Shown here in pieces: positions 22,541-33,492 of a stretch of 64,000 bases of DNA. A program made the position numbers and the translations under genes. This DNA is from Membranipora membranacea (Eukaryota > Bryozoa > Gymnolaemata > Cheilostomatida > Membraniporidae): assembly GCA_914767715.1 (NCBI GenBank), contig OU612073.1, positions 2,790,001 to 2,854,000 on the forward strand, read 5' to 3'. The first letter of the stretch is position 1, and each line of letters opens with the position of its first letter. Under the pieces are notes generated by a model. That model was not told where the DNA came from. It made no database searches and saw only the letters and a list, made by a program, of their open reading frames with translations.

Positions 22541-25500
22541 TTATTCTACTATCTGCCTAATGTCACAGAATACTGGGTGTCTACGTGGACTCTGTTCAGT
22601 GGGAATCGGTGCAGCACCGCCATCAACTGCCACTAGAGGCTCAGTCTGGTCAACGTGAATGGTGTCAATCATCTTTGTAAAAGCCTTCAACAAGATGTCA
22701 TAATTATAATCATTGTTACATATTATATCACTCAATATGAGCCGGAGTGTTTCCAGCATTACAAAATACTAATAGAATAATATAGAATTAATTCTTTGAT
22801 ACAAATATTGTATACAAATCTTTTATTGTATGTTTGATCGGAATGTTTGATCTGGTTGTTTGGCAATGACTTGCATTTCCGGTGCAAGTTGGCGTGCTAG
22901 AAAGTAGAACTAGTCAAACAAATGCTTGCTATATGCACATGTGCAAAATATAAACACCAGATAAGGTCTAGTACCCTGAAACTGCATGCAAAAGTACCTG
23001 GCCAGAAATGAACTTAATGCTACATATGCAAGGTATTAGATCAAGTTGAACCAACCCTGTTGATTGGTCAAGACCAGGCGAGGGGGAGCAACTCGCAATG
23101 CAGGAAAAGTGATGAATCGATTTAGGTAATTGTGTCAACTAACCTGTCCGAACTCATTCAACCAGAGAACATTGTTTGCAGAGTACTCCTCGATAAATGC
23201 ACTTGTGTCTGATAGAGAGTTAGCTAGCCTCCTTGTGTTGTTGACAGTACATCTGCAAAAGAGAAACCAGAGGATATTCTTATAAGCTAAAAACGTCTAA
23301 CGCCAGAAGAAGAAATAAAATTTCTCAGAGAACATAGTATGACTTCATTCATATGTGAACACCATTGACACAAGTTGCAAGTTGTCAGAAAAACAGTATG
23401 TTAATTTGCATTGATATAAATCTCTTGGTCATATTCAATGATTGCCAGTTACTACAACACATAATATCGCCTTGGTCTGATCAACATCTTTGACTGTCAT
23501 AATATCAGACAATAATATGCCATAAACATGATACTCACTGCCCCTCTGGGTCTACTGTGATGTCATACTTCAGACAGATATCTGTGTTTAACATAAGTCT
23601 AGCTTCATTTCGTCCCACAGACCACTGCCAGCGTGGATCTGCTCCTTCCGCTGCGGCGTTGTGCTTCAAAACAGGATATGGCATATTTGTGAGGACAATA
23701 AAATGTAGTGTCCTTTACAATATCATGAACAACTGCTGACAACCAGGTTATACAGTTGGGTGGAATGAGGGAAGGAAAGAAATTTATAACCACTGTCCAC
23801 AACTTCAAAAAAGAATTGTAAAAAGTAAAGTAAAAGTTTTATGCATCAAGTTTCTCGATCTGAAATTATCCACCTGTGATTGTATCTGGAGACTTGTTCC
23901 TGGCACTAATATATATTTATGGTAACTGTTGCACAGTTCTAAGAAGTCAATAATTACCTGTCGCCAAAGCAAGTTTTGGAGGTCTTGATAGTAAGCTACA
24001 TCTAAGTGTCTCTCTCCAGCACCACCAATCCAAGGACTAGTATAACCAGAAGCTGCGGTGTGAGCTCTACCCAATGTGTGTGCTCCTAATCAAAATAAGA
24101 TTGTGCTGAATCAAACAGCTATTATAAAGATCCAGCTTTGAATTCCAGATATTGCATAGACCTTAGTATGATATTAAAAATGGAAGACAAAGAAAAATAT
24201 AACTCCAAAAAACACAACCCGATTGAGATTATTAGAGATTATAAAATCCAGCAACATGAGAGGAGAGTCTTTGTCTGCAATGATATAGCTTTTGCTATCA
24301 CGTACATTTTGGTCAAACGACTGGGCCGATATCACAAGTTGGTCTAAGTTAACTGGTGAGCATGGTCGTTATGATGGGGGTGTTTCACCTGACATCGTCT
24401 CGATGCTCGTGTTATATTTTTGCAATTTAGTAGATCAATTAAGTAGATTCAATTTACCTGCATTCGGCGTTGCTCCCCTTTCACAGGTCACGCCGCAGGC
24501 AAAGGCCTGCGGCATGACCAGTGGAGGGGAGCAACGCCGAATGCAGGCAAATGGACCAAACTAAAGTCTTGGTCTAAATACTATCTGACCAACCTATGTT
24601 ATTTTTTACTTTCTATCTTGTTTTTTGTTGTTGTTTTGGTAACACTCATCTTACAAAATAGAAAAAAAAAGCTATGTGAATGAAACGGATAGCAGAATGC
24701 ATAATAAACATAGAATTAATTTACCCATCAGCGCGACACATTCTCTGCTGCTCAGTCCGAATGCGTTCAAACACCACTGGAGTACATGGCTGAGACCTAG
24801 CTTTGGATTAGGGAAATCATCTGGATTCTCATATCCCACTCCTCCATTTAGAACACTGCAGTCCTGACGCCCGTATTTGAAGGAAATATCAAGGTCTTCA
24901 GGTACTGAGTCTTGAGCTATAATATACAAAAAAGCCTACATCATTGTGGGCTACAATGTCGCACTACATGTCAAACTCATACCATTTGAATTGTTTCTTC
25001 TCTGCTCGCTGCCATGAAGGTTTCATTGGTTTCATGGTTCAAAAATTCACCATTGAAACCTGACCATTACAGCTAGCTTGAATGTAACAAAGTCGCAAGA
25101 TTTGAATTACCTGAGGAACACCAAATATTGACTAAGAAGAGGTTGATGGTCAGTCCACAACCTTCTTCGGTCAAAAAAAAAAGTGTCTTTAACGATGGAG
25201 CTGAGTAGCTGGACAATGCAATAGCAGCTCATGACTGTTATAAAAACCGCATGCTTCTCTGGTTTTTCACTCACAACTTCTGGCCTAATGAGTTATTCAC
25301 ATTCTAACTTTCACATTATATTCATCAATGTCTCAAATTATATATTGTTAAGTTTTGAGGCTGGATGCGCATAACTTCCCGAGATATAGCCAAATAAAAA
25401 ATACTCCTCTCGATTTCGATCATTTGCTTGTTTTGATGGCTCCCTGCAGATCACATGACTTGTCACAACCACTGATTTATAATACTATATTATAAATCAG

Positions 25501-27506
25501 TGGTCACAACGCAATGTTATTTCAATCTAATGAAAGTATTGGCTGTTGTGATAATAGCGATAAAGATAGCTCAGGAAATTACTCTTGCGCTGTTCTACAA
25601 CCTTCTTGAATTTGCATGTGCACGATCCAGCTGTGAAGCACTATAGCTATCAAATTACAAGCACCAATAAGAGAAGGGTCTACCGTTCCGGCACCTGGCC
25701 TGGATGCTTGGGTTTGATAATTTTTCTGCTGCCTGTGTTAGGTATGACTAGCGGTCAAATTCCATTGCTGGAGCCTTAAGATATATTACCCAAACGAAAA
25801 TAACCATGACAATTGTCATATCCTGAAGCCAACTTCAAAATATCCAATGTCGATGCACCAGTTTGGACTTGGCACTAAGTCGGTACAAAACAAAAATGTG
25901 CTCACTTGAATCGAATCTCCCTAGTTCAGCGGCCACCTGTCCACACTTGGCATAGTAGTCGGCCTTGCTGACACCCCTACCTGTCATGTTACAGCTGCCA
26001 TAGGCAGCATCCAACACATTCAGGTAAACAGCCAAACCTGAGAATAAACGATATTATAGATTAACAATCATAATACATCGGTTCATTTAAAAATCTGATT
26101 ATTTTGGAGGTTTTAACCCACCAATTAATAATTGGTATGATCAGTTAACAAGGCTTTGTCAATGACCACTCAGCCCAAAAAGCCATTTTTCAAACTCAAA
26201 TTAACTATCATTTGTTCAGCGACAATATCTATTTTGGTAACATTTAAAAATCATTAGCTTAAAATAGGTCAGCAGACAGCAGGCATTCAACTATGATGGT
26301 AAGCGCTAATTAACCTGATCGGTGTATATCATGGTAATAAGTGAAGTTCCAATATAGGAGTATCACTGGCCGTGAGAATCACTTTGCCGCAACAATCGAT
26401 TATCTCTAAAATATTGAGACAAAAATACTGATTTCAACCAAAGTGCCGCTTATGTTTTTAAGAAGTCAACGCTCAAAAGAATGTACCTGCATTGTGGCCA
26501 CCATCAAGTTCTGGATCTATACAACCATCACAGCCTGACACACAGTCATGGAAAGCTACCCTCACAAAGCCAGCTAATCTCGCTCTACCCCTGCGTACTA
26601 AATCTGTACACGTCTGTGCGACATAATCATCCTGAAATTAAAACAATCATACAGTAAAAAAATGAATTAGAAAACACTTTATGGAACTTTATGGAAAAGG
26701 TTTGAAAGGTCCAGTTAATACCTGCAATTAATAGTGTGTACATTTGATCAGTTAGAGAGATGCGAAGCCAAATCTGAAAAATAGGTTGGTTAATAATTTT
26801 CTTAATTGAAAAATATAGAAAATTTTGTAGACATTGCGTACCACATAAATACAATAAATTTAATATGTGAGTTGGAGTGAGACTTCAAAGCTGTTGAGTA
26901 AGTCTGTCATGACAAGCCTCCAGAATATGCTTACCACCGATCACTTCTTATTAGGCGCGTGTCAAACAGAACCAAGAGAAAGAAAATGGTCATAAGCTTT
27001 ATTGGCATCTTCTGCAATCCCCAATAAACAAATGAGAAATCAAAACTGTGATCCAGCCATCACAATGATAAAAACCCGCACAAACTTCATCACAGTATTT
27101 ACACTTATATTATATTTTATTTATTACATGAAGATGACGTTACCTGGGGCACACTCTGAGAAGGCTGGGATCAATCCCACACACTAGTTTGGGTTGGGCA
27201 CCTTAAGGGAGAAGGAGGCCTGGTAGACCAAAGAAGACGTGGATAATGACAGCTCTCGAACAGTTGCAGACATTTGGCATTAAGTCCTGGAGCTGCATAG
27301 ATGGCGAAAGATCCGTCTCGATGGAGGGAGCAAGAGATGAATACACTGGCGCAATATTCCAGAAGGAATCCTGCAACCTAAGTGAAGTAAGTGATATATT
27401 ATTTATTGAGTAAACATACCGTCTCAGTTGTTACAGGAACAGAGTGTACGACCAACTGCATCACAAGCAGCACCGTCAGCACCAGGAAGTGTGTCTTTAG
27501 ATCCAT
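22541..27506 (-). CDS. Plant-type (class II/III-like) secreted haem peroxidase C
   Basis: Eight exons on minus: 27420-27506, 26487-26631, 25906-26037, 24725-24916, 23958-24085, 23539-23663, 23144-23252 and 22541-22684. The sum is 1062 bp, giving 353 aa, with all borders AG/GT and all phases consistent. The leader starts at ATG 27504-27506 (MDLKTHFLVLTVLLVMQLVV), so secretion is likely. Exon 2 has Arg (26560-26562) and FHDCVSGCDGC with the distal His at 26548-26550. Exon 4 has PEDLDISFKYGRQDCS and a Cys-containing VALMG end. Exon 5 has GAHTLGRAH with the proximal His at 24078-24080. All key residues of the superfamily appear present, so an active enzyme is expected. It differs from A in the C-terminal tail, which is longer and ends near CDIRQIVE; B shares this tail type. 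B and C are therefore probably the closer pair. Confidence 0.87.
23043..23108. repeat. Partial palindromic MITE copy in intron 7 of peroxidase C
   Basis: Contains gagggggagcaactcgcaatgcagg-like sequence, matching the right arm of the family copy at 24444-24562. The left arm is degraded. Confidence 0.4.
24444..24562. mobile_element. Near-perfect palindromic MITE in intron 4 of peroxidase C
   Basis: Arms of about 57 bp (24444-24500 and 24505-24562) are inverted around the 4-base spacer aaag. The centre reads gccgcaggc aaag gcctgcggc, and each arm carries ctgcattcggcgttgctccc. It could fold into a long hairpin. The family has other copies in the window. It has no coding capacity. Confidence 0.8.
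25469..25503. repeat. Perfect short palindrome (hairpin)
   Basis: ccactgatttataata is followed by cta and then its exact reverse complement, 16-bp arms around a 3-base loop, in intron 3 of peroxidase C. Confidence 0.8.
27217..27390 (+). mobile_element. 3'-terminal scrap of a non-LTR retrotransposon ORF2
   Basis: The plus strand reads GRPKKTWIMTALEQLQTFG, and a second frame then gives MAKDPSRWREQ. These are the typical K-T-W...D-R-x-x-W-R end motifs of LINE ORF2 proteins, split by a frameshift. It lies in intron 1 of peroxidase C. Only the tail is present. Confidence 0.65.
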
Positions 27507-29636
27507 TCGTTTTATTTTAATAAATCCCATAAGATAAAGTCTCCGAGCTATCAGACTTTTTGCTGAGCTGAGGTTGTAAGGATCTGAGAGTTAAAATTAT
27601 AATGGGCTCCTGTCTTTACTTGTCATGAATTTTCATTGCTATCCAAACAGGTTCAGGAAAAGCTATCTATCCGTAGTTAATCAGTGTGTTTCTTTAAAAT
27701 AATTGTGGATTTAAGATAGCTACATCGTAATAAATGAAAAGCGTACCCATTGGTCACTAAATACTACAAACTGTATTGATGCAGCATGGACTTTTATTCT
27801 CACATAATAGGGCATGCGATAACATTCCCCCATTGCAAATTCTAAAATTAAATTTTTGAACCTTAGATTTTGGATAAAGTAATACATTTTCCTGTGTAGA
27901 CTCAATCACTCAACTCAAAAAACTTCCTTGTTTCTGGATTGGTAGAATGATATTTAATCTTGGGGTCTTCTTGAAAAAAAACAAATTGTGTCAATGAAGG
28001 ACAAAAATAATGAGGGCGAAGGGGTAAGACCAAGGGACAGTGAGGATAATGACATGACATTGACACTCGTTCCTAATTAAATATCCTCCTGAGCGCTGAT
28101 AAATAACTTCTTAGTTGAGGTTCTAGTCTCAGCCTATGTTCTGTATGTCTTACCTTTTGACAAAGTCACAAAAAAGTAGCAGAATATTCAAATGCCGCCT
28201 TATACAGTATTATCTAGTTCTAGCACTTGTTGTATGGATCTTGCAGACTGAAAAGATGGCTTGACTGTGTTAGTGTTTGTTTTGTGATCTTCTGTTTTTC
28301 AAGAGAAATCACTTACAATGATACAACACTTCAGAGAGGAAATGCCCTGTCCGGATTTCAACCTTGTAGGAGTTATTTTTTTCATGGGTAGGGTCAGATT
28401 ATTACCAATGGTCAAGAGCAATCAAAATAAAATCAATCTAAATTTTTCAGAACAATCACTAGGTAGAGACACAGGGTAAACAATATTGACTTTCTGTACT
28501 CTAGGGAAATCTGCCGACTAACTGAATGTGAAAAGCTCAGCAAAATTGTAAAGAAGTCATAATTTATTTCACTGAACCATGACATACTTTGGATTCAATC
28601 TCCAAGAATAAGTTTCACCTGCCTCCAAGATTGTAGCAATAATTTAGAATCCACAATCCTCTGTGGTAAAACAGTTTTTCAGACAAATTTCTCGCTCAAA
28701 TGTCCTCAAATCAAGTTTTTGTGGCTATCCTTATTCAGTAGATTAGCAACCTTACAGTGATGAGCAGAAACTCAATATTTTGAAACCCCTTGTCTAAGAC
28801 TTGTAGATTGACCTGGAAGGCAAACTAATAACATTTGGTGATATCATGTTGTGGGGGATTTGTTGCCCTACATGTAAGCCATCATCAACAGTCAATTCCA
28901 GTTGCCAAGACCACACCTCAACCAGTCAGTGTTTGATAAAAAGAGACATGATGTATATCAGAGTAGTTCTAACCCTCGAAACTGTTGAAAATTTCAATTG
29001 TTACCAAGTAATTGAGCCAATGTATTCTTCAAGACTTAAGCACCACATAAAACTGCTGCTAGAACTATCGATTCAAAATATCCTGTTGTAAAGCCAGCAC
29101 TTGTGTGAAACAGAGCTTTCCAGCGTAAAATATTCACTTAACTAGCAATAGCCTAAGAGAGCAGTTGTACTGATTTAACACGTCAGACAAATGTCTGACT
29201 TTGCCATCCATCCCTGCCAAACTTCTGTACATTTACATATCTTTTCATCTACCAATTTCAAAACAGATATTGTCAAACTGTCGGATGGTGTGAGAACCCA
29301 ATTATTGTATTGATAGCGCCTGTATATATCGGAGTTGTCCCACATTTGAAGCCTGACCGAGCTCAAATGCTTGTTTTTGTTGTTGTTAAGTTCTAATCGC
29401 GGAACATTTCAAGATGACTTCTTTATAACTCAAACAAAATTCAAATCTGCACTTTATGATCACTTCATAGAACAAGCTTTGCTCTATTTTAATCCATTAT
29501 AAAGTCTCTCAAATAATAAAAATTAATCAAGGCAGTTTTTCGGTTGATCAGAGAACTTTCAGCAATAGAAAGTTAACAATGTCACATTAATCACATAATC
29601 AAGAAAGCTGGACAGGATATCGGTATTAGGTTGATA
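27507..29636. other. Spacer upstream of peroxidase C
   Basis: No gene recognised on either strand. The region should contain the promoter of peroxidase C just above 27506. The rest is AT-rich and shows no repeat I could pair within the window. Confidence 0.4.
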
Positions 29637-30293
29637 CACTACAGATTTTGTTCGTGACGAGCAAGGCTTTGTTTGTAAGAGTTATATTCCCAAATTGCTA
29701 TAGAATTCATTCCATTGACTGTTAGGATAAATAGAGCTGAACCAATAATATAAGATAACAGTAGCTACTGCAAACACTCAACACTCTCATTGTTAACATG
29801 CTCTATTGTGCAATATTATTCCTGTCACCCACCTTGACCATGGCCATGAATTGGGACTACTCAAGATCGACATTGCAGACATGACTGCCCAACAAAACCC
29901 GGCAGCAGTTGACTGAAGGGGTATCAAATCCAATAATATTAGCTTAGCGATGACCTTGCACTCTAACATATATGCGAGGGGGATAGAGGTTACTCAAAAG
30001 TAAGCACTCTCTAACAACGGTTCAGTCTGAGCTAAACATTTTAATCGATGCTTGTGGCTTGATATGGGAATCCACAAGCTACCTTTTCGATTTAATTTTT
30101 GGAAGCAGAATTAGAGAAACACCATCATTTCAATCAATCCTCAAGATTATTGCCTATGTAATTAGGGATAATCTTGATTGGAATGTGATATTGGCACCAG
30201 TTTAAACTCAAAGGTATCATTCTTTTTTTTGGATTATGAGTTAGTTACATTGATCAGAAAGCAATCCTAGAATCATCACTTTTGGGAAGAGTA

Positions 30294-30830
30294 TGAGGTG
30301 GCTCAGTTGATTAGAGCGCCGTACTTAAAGGGCAACCAAGGTTTCAAACAACTTCTCATTGATGGCCATTGATAAATAGCAGATTGCGCCTTCAGCATGG
30401 GGAAAAAGACAAAATATAATTTGGATGATTATTCAGCCAGAATTCTTGCGAAACATTTCTTCCATCAGGTACTCAAACTCAGCTAAAAGAGAATACCACA
30501 TAGCAGTTTCCTGTTCCTGATATTATTTAGCCTGTGCTCTATAATTATTAAAGCAAAGTCTTGGAACCTCCCCTAAACTGAAGTGTTACCCAGCTTAGAG
30601 TCAGCAACTACTTTGAGTTTTGCATCGCGTAATGCACAAAGCTGATGCTGCCCAGCACATTATTTGCTACCCATTAATGCATTGCTGCGAAACCTTGGTT
30701 GCCCTTTAAGCATGCACATGTTGAAGGTCTAGGGTACGAATCCCACTGCGGTCCATCACCTACTCGTGCATTGGTTGGCCCCTAGATGTGCTTCGACCTG
30801 CCTGGAAACAGAGAGCCTCGCCGATAAGGC
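30294..30830 (+). repeat. tRNA-derived SINE-like element, split by a nested MITE
   Basis: gaggtggctcagttgattagagcg (box A, from 30294) is cut at 30325, and the rest resumes at 30710 with gggtacgaatcccactgcgg (box B). Removing 30325-30705 rejoins a tRNA-like head. It sits at the inner edge of the left inverted repeat of the CACTA-like element. Confidence 0.65.
30325..30709. mobile_element. TTAA-flanked MITE inserted in a SINE
   Basis: TTAA at 30325-30328 and TTAA at 30706-30709 flank ends that are perfect inverts: agggcaaccaaggtttc on the left and gaaaccttggttgccct on the right. A TTAA duplication is the signature of piggyBac-type transposition. The 377-bp body has no coding capacity. Confidence 0.8.
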
Positions 30831-32905
30831 ATTAAAATTTCGCCGCCCATGCTCAGGGATGTGGCAAGTGATAAGACATATGATTTGAATCATCCTTTTT
30901 TGATCAAGACTTAGTTAGGCTTGACTACAAATCCGTGCGATGTTTGTTATGTTTGAATTGTGCGCTGTGTATCAGTGTTCCCATACAGAAACACCATTAG
31001 AATATAAATAACAACAGGGAATCACAATAAAATCAAATATTTCATCATATTTTTGATATTCTGTAATTTCAAAGCAGCTTCCATTCAATTACGAAAAAGG
31101 CATACCCATGTTACCTCAATGGCAAGGAATCGCAACACAACATGCGATATAAATTTTTATTTTAATGCTGGACCATGCATGTAAATGTAGGTATGTAATG
31201 TTATGAGAATGGCAGCGTAATCCGAATAACAGAGTTATGGATCCGCTCTAGTCTTGTTTTTACAATGTCCGATAGCAGATTGTACCATGCAAGGCGGGCG
31301 TGGGCGATTACAGACGTAATTATCAGCTACATACAAGGCTTTCAGGCAATCGCTGGAGGCTTGATATGAGATTTTTCAATTTGGCTAGGAATCCACAAGC
31401 TACCTTTTCTACTGACAAATTAATTTTTGGAAGCTGAATTACAAAAAAACATCTTCATTTCAATCCATCGTCAAGATTATTGCCTATATAATGAGGGATA
31501 ATGTTAATAGGAATGTGATATTGGCACCAGTTTAAACTCAAACGTATCATTCATGTCTTTGGATTAATGAGCTAGTCACATTTTTCTGAAAGCAATCCTA
31601 GACTAATCTGTTTGTCAAATAGTAATTTGGGAGTACATAGCCAGATTTGCTTTCAAATCCATGCAAAGGATGCTATGTGTGCAATTTGCACTGTATATCA
31701 GCGTTCCTGATACAGAAACAGCATAAGAATATAAATAACAACAGGGAATCACAATCAAATAAAAATTTCCATAATATTTTGGATATTCTGTAATTTTAAA
31801 ACAGCTTTCATATAATCACGAACATATATGGCAGGCATCACTGTCACCTCAATAGCAGGGAATCGCGACACAATATGCAATGTGAATGAAGCGACAGCAG
31901 CTGGTCACGGACAACAAATGTAATGCTAGGGATTTATGCATTTCTGGGCCTTGTACCAATTCAAGAGTAGTGCAGCTTTTCGAACACCATTCTTTATCAC
32001 CCAAAATCACCTACAAAAACTCATGAACTTCAACAGTTGTGTGCTTATTAGCTACACCACCCTACCCCTGCCCGCCCTCAGATTTCAGTTTTCAATGTTG
32101 TATGGTAGAGAAAAAGGTTGCAATAGCAGCACTATTCTCCCACTTCATTATATTGTACAAGAAAGCAAATACTTTTGATTCAAAATTCTACTGACAGGCA
32201 TCAAATTACACCCAACTGAGTCTCCTCATCTCTTCCCAAAAGAGATGATTTTAGGATTGCTTTCAGAACAATGTAACTAACTCATAATCCAAAAAAATGA
32301 ATGATACCTTTGAGTTTAAACTGGTGCCAATATCACATTCCAATCAAGATTATCCCTAATTACATAGGCAATAATCTTGAGGATTGATTGAAATGATGGT
32401 GTTTCTCTAATTCTGCTTCCAAAAATTAAATCGAAAAGGTAGCTTGTGGATTCCCATATCAAGCCACAAGCATCGATTAAAATGTTTAGCTCAGACTGAA
32501 CCTTTGTTAGAGAGTGCTTACTTTTGAGTAACCTCTATCCCCCTCGCATCTATGTTAGAGTGTAAGGTCATCGCTAAGCTAATATTATTGGATTTGATAC
32601 CCTTCAGTCAACTGCTGCCGGGTTTTGTTGGGCAGTCATGTCTGCAATGTCGATCTTGAGTAGTCCCAATTCATGGCCATTGAGGCAACATGGACACCTT
32701 GTCAAGGTGGGTGACAGGAATAATATTGCACAATAGAGCATGTTAACAATGAGAGTGTTGAGTGTTTGCAGTAGCTACTGTTATCTTATATTATTGGTTC
32801 AGCTCTATTTATCCTAACAGGCAATGGAATGAATTCTATAGCAATTTGGGAATATAACTCTTACAAACAAAGCCTTGTTCGTCACGAACAAAATCTGTAG
32901 TGATA

Positions 32906-33492
32906 GCATTACTCACTGAGGAAAGCTAGAGAGGAAGGTAATATTTATCCTATTTATTTCTAGCCAATGTCAGGTATAACAACACATTATTTATTAATCA
33001 AAAGAATAGCTTTTCCTGTGTCCATCTCAACTGAAACTATGTCTCGGTAGATCCATGATTGTATTGGTACAGTATTTTATCAGTTTGATGGGCAAATATG
33101 AAGAGATGTCCAGATCCGCATTTGTTATCTCCTTTGTGTCATTGCCTCTCTGTTAAAAATCCAAATTATGCACAAAGAAAGTGAAAATTGTGTCTGAGAA
33201 TGTTTTTACCGTCAACAGAGATAGGGAATCAAAGATTTCACTGTGACTGTCATACTTCACAGTAAGATGAGCAAATTTGCGATAGAAGTGTTGATTATTG
33301 TTCATTCTAGCTTTAAACAGGTATAGGCTTTCTAACTTTGTAAATCCTTATTTTCTTTTTACAAACATAAATGGGGTCTTGTCATTAACAGCTTTGTCTT
33401 CCAGCATGTTGCTGTTGAACCCAACCATATAGGACAATAGCTCAACTGTGAAAACTTGAATTTTTTTCTTCTATTGACGTTTGTCTTTATAG
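32906..33492. other. Spacer just upstream of protease gene 2
   Basis: No coding exon recognised. The start exon of gene 2 may lie here or further left, across the transposon. The tract before 33493 is a normal 3' splice site (tgtctttatag). Confidence 0.35.

Larger units (their letters stand above)
29637..32902. mobile_element. CACTA-like non-autonomous DNA transposon with about 660-bp terminal inverted repeats
   Basis: The left end begins CACTACAGATTTTGTTCGTG at 29637 and the right end is its inverse, ending at 32902. Both are flanked by ATA (29634-29636 and 32903-32905), a 3-bp target duplication. A terminal CACTA and a 3-bp duplication are hallmarks of the CACTA/EnSpm group. The inverted repeats cover about 29637-30308 and 32222-32902. 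Inside are a SINE-like insert, a TTAA-flanked MITE, a third direct copy of part of the repeat (about 31340-31620), and duplicated internal blocks (about 30900-31145 and 31640-31890). No transposase frame was found. Confidence 0.8.

Noticed and set aside
30294-30324. CRISPR-like or attachment-site reading of the repeated TTAA and hairpin ends
   Set aside because: The signals are fully explained by a TTAA-target MITE in a eukaryotic genome.
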